In this document: in pieces, positions 8,590 to 17,181 of the stretch | Position numbering within the stretch: position 1 is the first letter of the stretch | How the letters are laid out: each line of letters begins with the position of its first letter | Source: SB21 sp964415295 | GTDB taxonomy: Bacteria; CLD3; SB21 | Direction of reading: 5' to 3' | Assembly: GCA_964415295.1 (NCBI GenBank) | Contig: CAYPYN010000002.1 | Coordinates: 62,001 to 126,000 of the forward strand | DNA length: 64,000 bases | The notes under the pieces: generated by a model | Databases searched by the model: none | What the model was told of the DNA's origin: nothing | What the model saw: only the letters and a program-made list of their open reading frames with translations | Translations under genes and position numbers: made by a program

Positions 8590-9327
8590 CTATTTCGATT
8601 CTGACCGCACTTTGGAATATATGCTTTTACTTTGGCTGACTTTCGATGTAAAAGTACCCCTGTTTCTAACCGTGATACCTCCATTTTTCACATCGTAACT
8701 CTTCTTGGCAAGAATAGCATAGTTGATCAACCATGTCGCCAAAGCACCCGCCGCAAATATGTATGATTGCTTGCGCTGTGCAACAGCTTTACTGTAATAC
8801 TTTTCTTTAAGTTTCTTCCTATAATCACTGTAATTCTTCTCAGCTGAATACTCGTATACAATACTTGCTGCGAGTGAGGTATAGCCCAACGCTCCCCATA
8901 ACAAGTTCAATTTTTCGCCTGTCAATTCATACGTACCATAGCCGGGATATTTGGTCGAATACCACATATTCTGACCAATGTCATTTGGCAACAATCTCAC
9001 GGCACTGACTTCAAATGCGATCTCCAGTTCCTTTGCGTAAGGAAAATCATCACGCCATTTCCAGATTATCTCTTTCTGACCCCCCCCTTTAACGTTACGA
9101 ATGTCACCGCTCACACTCTTCAGATGGAATCTTTGCCTTCCTTTGTCTATTGCCACACATGTCACATAATAATCCTCCTGGAGCATGCTGCCTGAGATGT
9201 CATATGTAATGCGAAGACTGTCATTCATATTGACGAAATCGACGTTAGTGATCAGGCCTCCTTTCAACTGGCCAAACAAACAACACGGCATAACCGTCAA
9301 GGCAAATAGCATGGTAAAAGTTCTCAT
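8590..9327 (-). CDS. Secreted or membrane protein of unknown function
   Basis: Start taken at the ATG at 9327, which has GGAGA upstream; 245 residues. A signal peptide (MRTFTMLFALTVMPCCLFG) precedes a beta-rich domain of about 100 residues. Two hydrophobic helices (LWGALGYTSLAASIVY and YIFAAGALATWLINYAIL) follow, separated by a charged stretch with many Lys and Tyr. The tail is basic and rich in serine. I do not recognise the family; the helix pair resembles modules seen next to FISUMP lipoproteins, and this gene lies just upstream of one. Confidence 0.65.
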   Translation of the reverse strand: MRTFTMLFALTVMPCCLFGQLKGGLITNVDFVNMNDSLRITYDISGSMLQEDYYVTCVAIDKGRQRFHLKSVSGDIRNVKGGGQKEIIWKWRDDFPYAKELEIAFEVSAVRLLPNDIGQNMWYSTKYPGYGTYELTGEKLNLLWGALGYTSLAASIVYEYSAEKNYSDYRKKLKEKYYSKAVAQRKQSYIFAAGALATWLINYAILAKKSYDVKNGGITVRNRGTFTSKVSQSKSIYSKVRSESK

Positions 9328-9468
9328 TCTGTCTCCATTTCGGATACAATAGTCAATGCAATAGGTTTTTGACCGCCATTCATTAATTCTAGTCAAAATA
9401 GCCGAACTTTGCTCTGTGTTCTGACAGTCAACTGTCAAATAGTCCATGATTACATAAGTCAACGTTCA

Positions 9469-10854
9469 TCACTTATGCACCTTCCTCACGAAATCCTCTA
9501 CTTCAGGAACACCGCCCTGGAGAACGAGATAACCGTTGTAAGGCTCGCGTTCGGTGATGTCGTAACCGATCGGCGTAAGCATCATCTTTTTTACTTCGAC
9601 GGGATCTTCGGTCTGGCCGAGCACCCAGCCGAGCTTGATATAAGCCGTCTCGGGAAGCATATTGCCCAGCGGCACGACGCCTTTGGCCATCATGTCGCGC
9701 CCGGTGTCATAAACGAACATGTGCACGTAGCCCCAGATCGTCTGCACAACCATGAAGACCGACACGTCCTTGGCTTTGGCCTCTTCGATGGCAGGATAGA
9801 GTTCTTTATTTACATGTCCCAGCCCTGTGCCGACGATGACGATGCCTTTGTAGCCTTTTTCGATCATGGAGAACATCACGTCGGGTTTCATGCCCGGGTA
9901 ATAATACAGCATCGTCGCTTTTTCGCTGAAGAACGGATAGATGTCCACATTCTTATCCTTTCGGCGGTGATTGTATTCCTTTTTGATCGGCGTGATCTTT
10001 TTTCTCGTGACCATCGCCACGGGCGTGTCACCGATCGTACGGAAAGTTGATCGATACGACGAATGCATCTTGCGCACGCGCGTGCCGCGGTGCAGTAAGC
10101 CGTATTCATCCGACGTCGGGCCGAACATACACACCATGACTTCCGCGATGTCGGCATTGCCGGCGGTATACATCGCGTGCATGAGATTCAGCGCCGCATC
10201 GGAACTCGGCCGGTCGGACGACCTTTGAGACCCAACCATGATGATGGGCACAGGCGAATTCTGCACCATGTACGTCAGGACGGCAGCGGTATGCTGGAGC
10301 GTGTCCGTGCCGTGGCCGATCACGATGCCGTCGATGCCGTGGCGTATCTCTTTGACAATGGCATGCGCCAGCGCGATGTATTGCTTCGGGCCCATATTCT
10401 CGCTGAATACGGCGAAGATCTTCTCCGTCTCCAGATTGCAGATCTCGGCGAGTTCGGGCACCGCGCCGTAGAGTTCCCCCGGCGAAAAGGCCGGGATCAC
10501 GGCGCCCGTTCGGTAGTCGAGCCTCGATGCGATCGTGCCGCCCGTGCCGAATAGTTTCACGTACGGCAGGCCTTTGGTGGTCGGAAACTGTTTCTCCGGT
10601 ATCTGGTAATTGGCTTTTTTGTAGCCGGTTTCGCGGATGGCGGTAATGGTCTTCACGTCCACGCCGATATTGTACCCCGACGCGATCTTCAGAACGATGT
10701 GTTCGTCGTCGGTATTCTCCGCACGCGGGAGTATCGTTCCCTGAAAAAGTCCGCGCGTGGATTCGATATCCACCGACGCCCATACGCGGGCCGTGTATTT
10801 TTTGAGGACCTCTAAGGCGCGTCCTTTGTAGCCCTGGAATATGTTGTCGCTCAT
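9469..10854 (-). CDS. gatD: Glu-tRNA(Gln) amidotransferase subunit D (archaeal-type GatD)
   Basis: 461 residues. GatD is the asparaginase-like glutaminase that releases ammonia for converting Glu-tRNA(Gln) to Gln-tRNA(Gln) together with GatE. Residues 1-90 match the small N-terminal barrel specific to GatD (GLFQGTILPRAEN). The amidase domain carries the conserved catalytic set: T107 in TGGTIAS, T183-D184 in GHGTDT and K262 in RVRKMHSS. The full set argues for an active enzyme. It is on the same strand as gatE, which lies upstream across a 560-base repeat-rich gap. It differs from plain L-asparaginase by the N-terminal domain and by its partner. Placement in a bacterium is unusual. Confidence 0.93.
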   Translation of the reverse strand: MSDNIFQGYKGRALEVLKKYTARVWASVDIESTRGLFQGTILPRAENTDDEHIVLKIASGYNIGVDVKTITAIRETGYKKANYQIPEKQFPTTKGLPYVKLFGTGGTIASRLDYRTGAVIPAFSPGELYGAVPELAEICNLETEKIFAVFSENMGPKQYIALAHAIVKEIRHGIDGIVIGHGTDTLQHTAAVLTYMVQNSPVPIIMVGSQRSSDRPSSDAALNLMHAMYTAGNADIAEVMVCMFGPTSDEYGLLHRGTRVRKMHSSYRSTFRTIGDTPVAMVTRKKITPIKKEYNHRRKDKNVDIYPFFSEKATMLYYYPGMKPDVMFSMIEKGYKGIVIVGTGLGHVNKELYPAIEEAKAKDVSVFMVVQTIWGYVHMFVYDTGRDMMAKGVVPLGNMLPETAYIKLGWVLGQTEDPVEVKKMMLTPIGYDITEREPYNGYLVLQGGVPEVEDFVRKVHK

Positions 10855-11414
10855 GGGTAATTCACTTTCTGCATATTTTCAACCTGCCCGCCGGAAACCT
10901 GTTTTCGTATTCTCGGCCTTGATAAAAACGCCGGTGAAACCCGAGTTCGCAGACATGATTTGCGGAAAACGGCTTTCAGTAAAAGTCAAGTTTAACGTCT
11001 CTTCAAGATAGAGAATCGTTTTTAGCAGCCCGATCTGCGAACGAGGGTTAGGCATTTTTATCACAGCCGAAGTTTTCTTTGCCACTTTCTTTTCTAAAAA
11101 GAAAGTGGATCCAATGACTAATATTTGAAAAACCATCCGGTTTAGAAAACCATTCTTCTTTCTTTTGCTGGCCCAAAGGAAAGAAGGAAAGAAAAGGGCC
11201 TTGGCTGTTGAAAAAACACCTAAAATCTCCGCTTCAGCCCTAAACAAAACAAACTCGCCCGCCGATACGGCGGACTCGGACATGTTTTGTTTTTAACGGG
11301 CTTTCGCTTCGATTTTTTGACGGCGTTTTTTCAAAGGCCCGAAAATTCACGTGATTTTTCTCATCACAATATGGTATCGAATAATCTCTTTGCACCACCC
11401 TGGCCAGAATGGGG
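10855..11414. repeat. Repeat-rich gap between gatE and gatD
   Basis: Three inverted repeats dominate. One is a hairpin at 11082-11108 (CCACTTTCTTTT and complement). The second is a purine/pyrimidine-rich stretch around 11155-11190. The third is a long imperfect hairpin at 11242-11293, with outer arms AAACAAAAC/GTTTTGTTT and an inner CCGCCGATACGGCGG. A minus-strand open frame (10879-11283) spans them, but its composition simply mirrors the repeats and I do not call it a gene. The element has the look of an interspersed intergenic repeat; copy number outside the window is unknown. Confidence 0.6.
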
Positions 11415-13391
11415 TTAAGATATCGACGCTTGAACCTTCCCGCTCAATTCCGTCAGATTCATATTCCCCAGCGCCATGCGGCTCAATTGGCCCATCACCC
11501 AGCGGGAACAGGCGCCGTCCAGACTGGAATTATCGATCTGCGAGAATTTTTTGATCATGAACGGGATCAGTTCCGTGATCTCGTTCTTGGTCGCGGCTTT
11601 GTAACGGATATTGAGCAATACGGAATCAAAATCCAGTTTGGGATGATGGTAATATTCCACCAGCATCATACCCGCAATATTCAGTTCCATCCCGCGGTCT
11701 TTGAGGAACTTGAACAGGTCGTAGATCCGGTCGTAACTGAAATCCTTGGCGGTGGTATAATGATTCTCAACATATTTCATCTGATGCCCGAGGAAGATAC
11801 CGGTGTGGCGGTGCGGGATGCCGAGTTCGTCATGGATCTTCTCCATCAGCCCTACGAGATTCTTTTTGAGAATGAATGTATACGTGTCTTCCGGAACATT
11901 CCACGAGCGGAGCTGTTGTATACGGTCAAAGACGTCCACAGGAATGGCGCGGCGGATCGCTTCGATCTTGTCGTCATCGAGCGGGATAGGTGCGGAATCG
12001 GTATCCGGGTACATGCGGTCTGCGCCGGGAAGAACGCGTTCGAATACCGTCGTACCGTCATGCGATGACTTACGCGTCTCATTGGGAACGCCTTTGAAGG
12101 CCATGCGGCAGCGTTCCTCCACCGTCTCGATCGCCGTGGGAATATCCTCTTTCGGCCCCCACAGAACGATCCATGCATCATCGCCGCTGCAATTAAGCAA
12201 TTTAACGATTCTCTCCGACTCCTGTTCGGCAATGTGCGTACGCATATTCTCCGAATGGATCATATTGGGTTTCTCAATACACGCGATCACTTTGAGCCGC
12301 GATGATATCTCATCGGCGAACATCTGACCGGGCTGAGTAAAATGCGATAATATACTCTTGAAGCCCGGCAGTCGAACGGCTACGATCTCGTGTTTGGCAA
12401 CTTTCGCCGCGGCCATCGGTTCGTAACTGAACGTCCAATCGTCCGGTTCAAGTTTGACGGATTCTGTTTTCCACGAATCCGGATTGCGGACCTTTTTTTT
12501 CAGAAGTTCCACGATGCGCAGGAGCGCGAACTGCCGGAATGCCTCGTTGTGCGTCAATTGGGGCATCCAGCGCGTGTGCGCAACGCCTTTGATCTCGACG
12601 CGTGTGCCGCCGCGGCAGCTGACATTGACGTCGGCGCGGGTGGAACCGATACCGGTCCGGACTTTTCCAGTACTGCGGTTCAAAAAACGGATATAATCCG
12701 CGCCTTCTTTTACTTCATCGGGATTCACAAAATCCGCATGCGTCACCGTTTCGATCAGCGGCATGCCGAGACGGTCCGTCTTGTACACGCGCACATGGCC
12801 GATGTCGGAAATTTCCCGGCAGGAATCCTCTTCGATGCTCAACTGGATGAGGTTGACCGTCTTGTGTTTCAGCTGGATCTTCCCGCCGACGCCGATGATG
12901 GCCGTTCTCTGGAATCCGGTCGGAATACTGCCGTCGAGGTACTGCTTGCGGGTGATGTGAACTTCTCCCACGATATTCATCTTATTCAAGATCGAGATCT
13001 CCAGCGCGATATCGAGCGCTTCCGGATCCATGGCGAAAGGCGGCGTATCGTCCACCTCATACGTACACGCCGTTTTATTTTTGATGCGGTAAATAATGTT
13101 CTTTCGGGTCTTGAATTCCATCAGCGCCGTACCGTCGTACTCGCCCAGTTCGCTCAGCGTCGGGCGCATGTGGCGAATGACCTCCGCGTCGTAATCGTCG
13201 TGGGCGTTGTATTTTCCGGCCGGACAGCGGCAGAAAAGTTTCCGCCGTGTCAGCAGCTGCTGGTGAACTTCCAGTCCGGACTTGAATCCGATCCGGTCGT
13301 AATCTTCCTGCGTGGCATCTTTCCGGCTGACGTATCCGATGGCTTGTTTGCTTTGTTCGTAATTCTGCTGGGGATCAAAAGGCTGGTTCAT
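11415..13391 (-). CDS. gatE: Glu-tRNA(Gln) amidotransferase subunit E (archaeal-type GatE)
   Basis: 658 residues from the ATG at 13391 (a longer frame from 13436 has no better start). GatE binds Glu-tRNA(Gln), phosphorylates the glutamate and accepts ammonia from GatD. The N-terminal GatB/E core shows IGFKSGLEVHQQL, LFCRCPAG, YEVDDTPPF, HITRKQYLDGSIPTGFQR and the IQLSIEEDSCRE segment. A GAD (GatB-Aspartyl-tRNA synthetase) insert specific to GatE follows at about residues 290-420, then the YqeY-like helical tail that contacts tRNA. The GAD insert and the partner gatD separate it from bacterial GatB. No gatC, gatA or gatB is present in the window. Confidence 0.93.
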   Translation of the reverse strand: MNQPFDPQQNYEQSKQAIGYVSRKDATQEDYDRIGFKSGLEVHQQLLTRRKLFCRCPAGKYNAHDDYDAEVIRHMRPTLSELGEYDGTALMEFKTRKNIIYRIKNKTACTYEVDDTPPFAMDPEALDIALEISILNKMNIVGEVHITRKQYLDGSIPTGFQRTAIIGVGGKIQLKHKTVNLIQLSIEEDSCREISDIGHVRVYKTDRLGMPLIETVTHADFVNPDEVKEGADYIRFLNRSTGKVRTGIGSTRADVNVSCRGGTRVEIKGVAHTRWMPQLTHNEAFRQFALLRIVELLKKKVRNPDSWKTESVKLEPDDWTFSYEPMAAAKVAKHEIVAVRLPGFKSILSHFTQPGQMFADEISSRLKVIACIEKPNMIHSENMRTHIAEQESERIVKLLNCSGDDAWIVLWGPKEDIPTAIETVEERCRMAFKGVPNETRKSSHDGTTVFERVLPGADRMYPDTDSAPIPLDDDKIEAIRRAIPVDVFDRIQQLRSWNVPEDTYTFILKKNLVGLMEKIHDELGIPHRHTGIFLGHQMKYVENHYTTAKDFSYDRIYDLFKFLKDRGMELNIAGMMLVEYYHHPKLDFDSVLLNIRYKAATKNEITELIPFMIKKFSQIDNSSLDGACSRWVMGQLSRMALGNMNLTELSGKVQASIS

Positions 13392-13475
13392 GAGGATTGT
13401 GCACCATGTGAAGCATCGATTGATGTTGTCTTGCAACCGCCCCTGTTGGGGCTGACTAACAAGTTTCCTTTGCCT

Positions 13476-13562
13476 TCATGGTGAGCCCCACTGAGCGGGA
13501 TAAACTCCGTCGAACCATGAATTTCATCAACGTATCTTCCCTCGACTCCGCTCGGGATGAAG
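13476..13562. repeat. Short interspersed repeat remnant
   Basis: The stretch contains GTGAGCCCCACTGAGCGGGA, a TCGAACCATGAA block and CTCGACTCCGCTCGGGATGA. These are hallmarks of an imperfect palindromic repeat built around ACTCCGCTCGG/CCACTGAGCGGG. It fills the gap between the CBS genes and gatE. A 60-codon frame over it is repeat-encoded and not a gene. Confidence 0.5.
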
Positions 13563-13600
13563 AGTTTCACTATTTTTTGGCCAGTCCTATGGTGAAGGTT

Positions 13601-14143
13601 CTACGCTCCATCCGCCTGATCGTCACCACGGCGTAAAGGATGCGGCGGAAGATTAAGCACTTCTTCCGAGAAATAACTGACGATGTACTCGATCATGCCC
13701 TTAACGGACGTGTGTCCGATCGGCTCCATTTTATCGTTAACGATCGCGATATGGCGCGTTTCGTGCTTACGGAAAACCTTAACAGCCTCTTTGATCGGAT
13801 CGGTCAGTTTGAGGCAAATGGGTTCTTTACGCATATAATCGTCAACCCTATCCTTAGCATAATCCGGACATTTGTCTGCGATCTTGTAAAGCAGATGGCG
13901 CTCGGTCAGTATTCCGATGAGTTTCATGTCCTTAACGACCATCACGCATCCCACGTTGTGGTCGCCCATCAACTTTACGGCATCCTTGAGCAGACTGCCG
14001 GATTGTACGATCAACGGAGCCGGCGGTTCTAAAAGACCGATCGGTTTGTTGAAATCCTCAATGTGGATCTCGTGTTTGTCCAGTTCACGTTCGAGTTCGT
14101 CCATGTGGACCAACTCGTCTTCCAATTCGTGTTGATTGGTCAT
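13601..14143 (-). CDS. CBS-pair protein with acidic N-terminal helix
   Basis: 180 residues from the ATG at 14143, which has AGGAGA upstream; a TTG at 14149 is the only longer alternative. The first 35 residues are a highly charged helix rich in Glu, Asp and His, unusual for the family. Two CBS motifs follow (GSLLKDAVKLMGDHNVGCVMVV...GILTERHLL and IKEAVKVFRKHETRHIAIV...IGHTSVKGMI). CBS pairs bind adenine nucleotides. With no enzyme domain attached, it is likely a regulatory partner or sensor. It follows a second CBS protein by 11 bases and lies downstream of the rnf/apbE run. Confidence 0.85.
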   Translation of the reverse strand: MTNQHELEDELVHMDELERELDKHEIHIEDFNKPIGLLEPPAPLIVQSGSLLKDAVKLMGDHNVGCVMVVKDMKLIGILTERHLLYKIADKCPDYAKDRVDDYMRKEPICLKLTDPIKEAVKVFRKHETRHIAIVNDKMEPIGHTSVKGMIEYIVSYFSEEVLNLPPHPLRRGDDQADGA

Positions 14144-14154
14144 GGTCAAGTCTC

Positions 14155-14559
14155 CTAAAATTTCAGTTCGTCTATGATGTGATCAAGAATATGCTCGATG
14201 GTCAAAATACCGACCGGCTGACGATCTTTTCCAAGTACCACAAGACTTCGATATCCGCCCACCGACATTTCGTTGAGCGCATACGCTGCCGAATCGTCGT
14301 TATAAAGGTACGTCGGATATTCATCCATCAACTGGCTGATCTTGAGGTTCTTCAGGTCGACGTTGCGTGACAGACTGCGCAGAACATCCCGTTCGGTGAG
14401 GATCCCGGCCCATTTATCGCCGTCCTTGATAAGCACACAGCCCATCTGATGCTCTTTCATACTGATCACAGCGTCTTTGACCGAGGCGTCTTTGCTCAGG
14501 TAAAAAGGCTCCTTGGGATCTAACGTATTTACTTTGGATTTAACCAGACTTGCATTCAT
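14155..14559 (-). CDS. CBS-pair protein
   Basis: 134 residues consisting of little more than two CBS repeats: ASVKDAVISMKEHQMGCVLI...AGILTERDVL and SAAYALNEMSVGGYRSLVVL...VGILTIEHIL. Such stand-alone pairs typically sense AMP/ATP or related ligands. It is co-directional with the following CBS gene and starts 183 bases after apbE; a 180-base A/T-rich gap without an obvious terminator separates them. A role in tuning the neighbouring energy genes is plausible but not shown. Confidence 0.85.
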   Translation of the reverse strand: MNASLVKSKVNTLDPKEPFYLSKDASVKDAVISMKEHQMGCVLIKDGDKWAGILTERDVLRSLSRNVDLKNLKISQLMDEYPTYLYNDDSAAYALNEMSVGGYRSLVVLGKDRQPVGILTIEHILDHIIDELKF

Positions 14560-14742
14560 GGCATCCTCGCGTTTTGTTGGTTGCCAGTTTAATTGATTAC
14601 TTTTACGTAATATTTATAATTTAGCAGGAACTTTCGATAACTCCAAATCACAAACTGACAAATTCAGGTGACCGACATCCGTTTTGTATTTGTGTCACTG
14701 GTTGCTGTTTGTTTTTTTGACTTTTGAATCCTGGAATTTCAT

Positions 14743-15750
14743 CTACGCCCATTTTCCGAACCGTAGAAATTTGAAACCATCCGTATGTTCATTCAATATT
14801 CTCTTCTTCTCATCATCCGAAACAAAGAATAATCCCGTTGCCAACGCATCGGTATCGCGGCAATTGTCGCCGATCACCGTTACGCTGGCAAATCCGGTGC
14901 GCTTTGGCATAGCCAGTTTCGGATTGATCAGATGGTGATACACATGACCTTCGGAAATGAAATACTGTTCATACGATCCCGAGGTAGCCACAGCCTGATC
15001 CTTCAGAGAAATCACTTCAATGATCTCCGAAGGGTTCTCCGGATCCTTTACTCCGACGCGCCAGGCTTTATCTTCGGAATTACCGCCAAGCGTTGCAATG
15101 TCGCCGCCAAGCCTTACCAGAGCCTGATCAATGCCTTCCTTCGCCAATACGGCTTTGGCGCGTTCCGATCCGTAACCTTTTCCAATACCGCCAAGATCGA
15201 TCTTAACGTCGGGCGTCAGCAGGCGAACCGTTGCGTGCGAGCCGTTTCTCGTCAGAAGGATCTTTTCCGAGAATTTAAGGTCGGCGAAACGAACCCATTG
15301 TTTTTCCGGCGGCGGTTCCGTCCGGTGCTTTATATCCCAGATGGAAGTGACTTTGCCCAAACCCGGTTCAAAGAATCCTTTCGTAGCATGCGACCAATGC
15401 AAAGCGCGTTCGATCAGGTCGGCCGTTTCATTGGAGATCCTGACATCCTGCGTATATCCCAGAAGATTGATCTGTCCTATTTCGCTGTTGTCCGAGAAAT
15501 AGGTCAGCAATCGTTCCACACGGTTCAATTCCTCGTACGCGCTTTCGATGGCGCGAAACGCGAGACGTTCGTCGTCATGGACGACCTGGATCTCGCCGAT
15601 CGTTCCCATGAGCGGGCGCGTCATGCTGTACACGCGCCGGTTCCTGAATAGCACGGGACCAAGCCCTGCTCCCGCGATCAGGAACAACGAACCTGCACCG
15701 ATCTTTAAGAATTTTCTCCGGTCTATACCGGTCTTTGGGTTCTTCTCCAT
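14743..15750 (-). CDS. apbE: FAD:protein FMN transferase
   Basis: 335 residues. ApbE transfers FMN from FAD to a threonine in S/TGAT motifs of Rnf/Nqr subunits. The N-terminus has a twin-arginine-type signal (DRRKFLKIGAGSL) followed by a hydrophobic core, so it acts outside the cytoplasmic membrane. Conserved features are RPLMGTIGEI, a KIDLGGIGKGYG flavin/Mg segment, LVRLGGDIATLGG, VATSGSYEQY, HLINPK and a CRDTDALATGLF Mg-binding stretch. It closes the rnf operon, whose RnfG and RnfD both carry a TGAT target motif. It starts 4 bases after the small NqrM-like gene. Confidence 0.93.
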   Translation of the reverse strand: MEKNPKTGIDRRKFLKIGAGSLFLIAGAGLGPVLFRNRRVYSMTRPLMGTIGEIQVVHDDERLAFRAIESAYEELNRVERLLTYFSDNSEIGQINLLGYTQDVRISNETADLIERALHWSHATKGFFEPGLGKVTSIWDIKHRTEPPPEKQWVRFADLKFSEKILLTRNGSHATVRLLTPDVKIDLGGIGKGYGSERAKAVLAKEGIDQALVRLGGDIATLGGNSEDKAWRVGVKDPENPSEIIEVISLKDQAVATSGSYEQYFISEGHVYHHLINPKLAMPKRTGFASVTVIGDNCRDTDALATGLFFVSDDEKKRILNEHTDGFKFLRFGKWA

Positions 15751-15753
15751 ATG

Positions 15754-15939
15754 TTACCTTTCGCAAACTTTTTCGTCGTTGCATCCATCGCATCGCCGTG
15801 CATGATCGGAACACGAAGAAGGAAGGTGTTCGAAATGATTCTTCGTTCGCATCTTACGGGCCAGGAACTGCACACCAAGCCAGCCCGTAGTCAGACAGGT
15901 TGCCGCTGTGATTCCGATGATGTATTGAGTAATTTCCAT
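15754..15939 (-). CDS. Small Cys-rich membrane protein, NqrM (DUF539)-like
   Basis: 61 residues: one N-terminal transmembrane helix (about residues 5-26) and a polar tail with four cysteines (SCSDHARRCDGCNDEKVCER). Size, topology, the cysteine cluster and the position directly before apbE match NqrM, the small maturation factor encoded beside apbE in Na+-NQR operons, where it is needed for assembly of the membrane iron centre. RnfA and RnfE of Rnf carry an equivalent iron site. The call rests on this resemblance and context; the exact NqrM cysteine spacing is not proven. ATG start at 15939, 8 bases after rnfA. Confidence 0.55.
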   Translation of the reverse strand: MEITQYIIGITAATCLTTGWLGVQFLARKMRTKNHFEHLPSSCSDHARRCDGCNDEKVCER

Positions 15940-15947
15940 TCTAATAA

Positions 15948-16526
15948 TTAGTTTGAGCTGAATAAGCCGGCGAATCCCATGAACGCCATGGAAAGCAATC
16001 CGGCGATGATAAGGCTCAGCGCCGTTCCTTGAATCAACTTGGGCACATCCATTACTTTCGTTTCTTCCCTAATGCCGGCCATCAGTACCAGCGCCAGCGT
16101 CATACCTCCTCCGCCTCCGATGGAATAGATCAGTCCCTGCACTAACCCGTATTCCTTCGTTGTCTGGAAAAGCGCCAGCGCCAGGATCGCGCAGTTGGTC
16201 GTGATCAGGGGAAGATAAATTCCAAGCGCCTTAAAAAGTTCCGGACTGAGTTTCTTTATGACCATTTCAACGAACTGCACCGTGCTGGCGATCACCACGA
16301 TATAACTGATCAAACCCAGGTACGGGGCGAACGGCAGGATGTACGTATTCAACGCCCACGTGCACAGCGATGTAATGACCATAACGAAGATATTGGCCAA
16401 ACCCATGCGGAAAGCCGTCTGAACCCGGTCGGATACACCCAGGAACGGACAGATGCCGAGGAACGACGACAGCGTGAAGTTATTGATCACGAGCGCTGAA
16501 ACGAATATCCAAAGCAGATCACCCAT
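15948..16526 (-). CDS. rnfA: Rnf complex subunit A
   Basis: 192 residues, six transmembrane helices, matching the RnfA/NqrE length. The conserved opening NNFTLSSFLGICPFLGVSDR contains the cysteine that ligates the intramembrane iron centre, and TTNCAILA carries the second conserved cysteine. RnfA and RnfE form the pseudo-symmetric pair through which electrons cross the membrane. It starts 7 bases after rnfE. Confidence 0.95.
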   Translation of the reverse strand: MGDLLWIFVSALVINNFTLSSFLGICPFLGVSDRVQTAFRMGLANIFVMVITSLCTWALNTYILPFAPYLGLISYIVVIASTVQFVEMVIKKLSPELFKALGIYLPLITTNCAILALALFQTTKEYGLVQGLIYSIGGGGGMTLALVLMAGIREETKVMDVPKLIQGTALSLIIAGLLSMAFMGFAGLFSSN

Positions 16527-16533
16527 CTTGCAC

Positions 16534-17181
16534 CTATGCTTTCTCCGCCAGTTTCATTTTCGCGCGTTCCGCCTGTTTACTCTTATACCAGTTCACGAAC
16601 AGCATCATAAAACCTAATAATAAAAATCCGCCCGGAGGCAGGATCATGATGACCCAAGGTTCGAAATGCGGACCGAAAAGGGAAATACCAAACAGTGATC
16701 CGTTACCCAGAATTTCCCTGATTCCGCCCAGAGCCAACAACGCCAGAATGAACCCTACTCCCATTCCGAGCGCGTCCAATACAGAGAGCCACGCCGTATT
16801 CTTGTACGAAAAGGCTTCCTGTCTGCCCAGAATGATACAATTCACAACGATCAACGCGATAAATGCGCCGAGTTCTTTATGGATCTTCGGAAATGCAGCC
16901 TGCAGTGAAAAATCAACGGCCGTCACAAAGGTTGCAATAATAACGACGAATGTCGTGATGCGGACCTGCTTGGGGATCCAGTTCCTCAAAACGGACACAA
17001 GCCAGCAGGATGCCACGAGAACAATCGTGGTCGCCAGTCCCATGGCTAAACCGTTGACCGCGGTATTGGTCACGGCCAGCGTGGGACACATGCCCAGTAC
17101 GCTGACAAAGGTCGGGTTCTCTTTCCAGAGTCCTTTGATGAATTCCTGATATGCGCGTCCGTGTTCTTCCATCGAACTCAT
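16534..17181 (-). CDS. rnfE: Rnf complex subunit E
   Basis: 215 residues, six transmembrane helices, homologous to RnfA. Conserved landmarks are NPTFVSVLGMCPTLAVTN near the N-terminus and LIVVNCIILGRQEAF at mid-protein, each with the iron-ligating cysteine. The ATG overlaps the rnfG stop (ATGA), indicating translational coupling. Confidence 0.95.
   Translation of the reverse strand: MSSMEEHGRAYQEFIKGLWKENPTFVSVLGMCPTLAVTNTAVNGLAMGLATTIVLVASCWLVSVLRNWIPKQVRITTFVVIIATFVTAVDFSLQAAFPKIHKELGAFIALIVVNCIILGRQEAFSYKNTAWLSVLDALGMGVGFILALLALGGIREILGNGSLFGISLFGPHFEPWVIMILPPGGFLLLGFMMLFVNWYKSKQAERAKMKLAEKA

Noticed and set aside
10879..11283. 134-codon minus-strand open frame between gatD and gatE
   Set aside because: It is spelled by inverted repeats and homopolymer-like runs, has no ribosome-binding site and no domain-like pattern. 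Treated as repeat.
9469..13391. Window being archaeal because of gatDE
   Set aside because: Lipoproteins, outer-membrane barrels, a SpoIIE phosphatase, MaeB and TspO around them are bacterial.
13388..13570. 60-codon minus-strand frame upstream of gatE
   Set aside because: Encoded by an interspersed repeat remnant and overlaps the gatE start.
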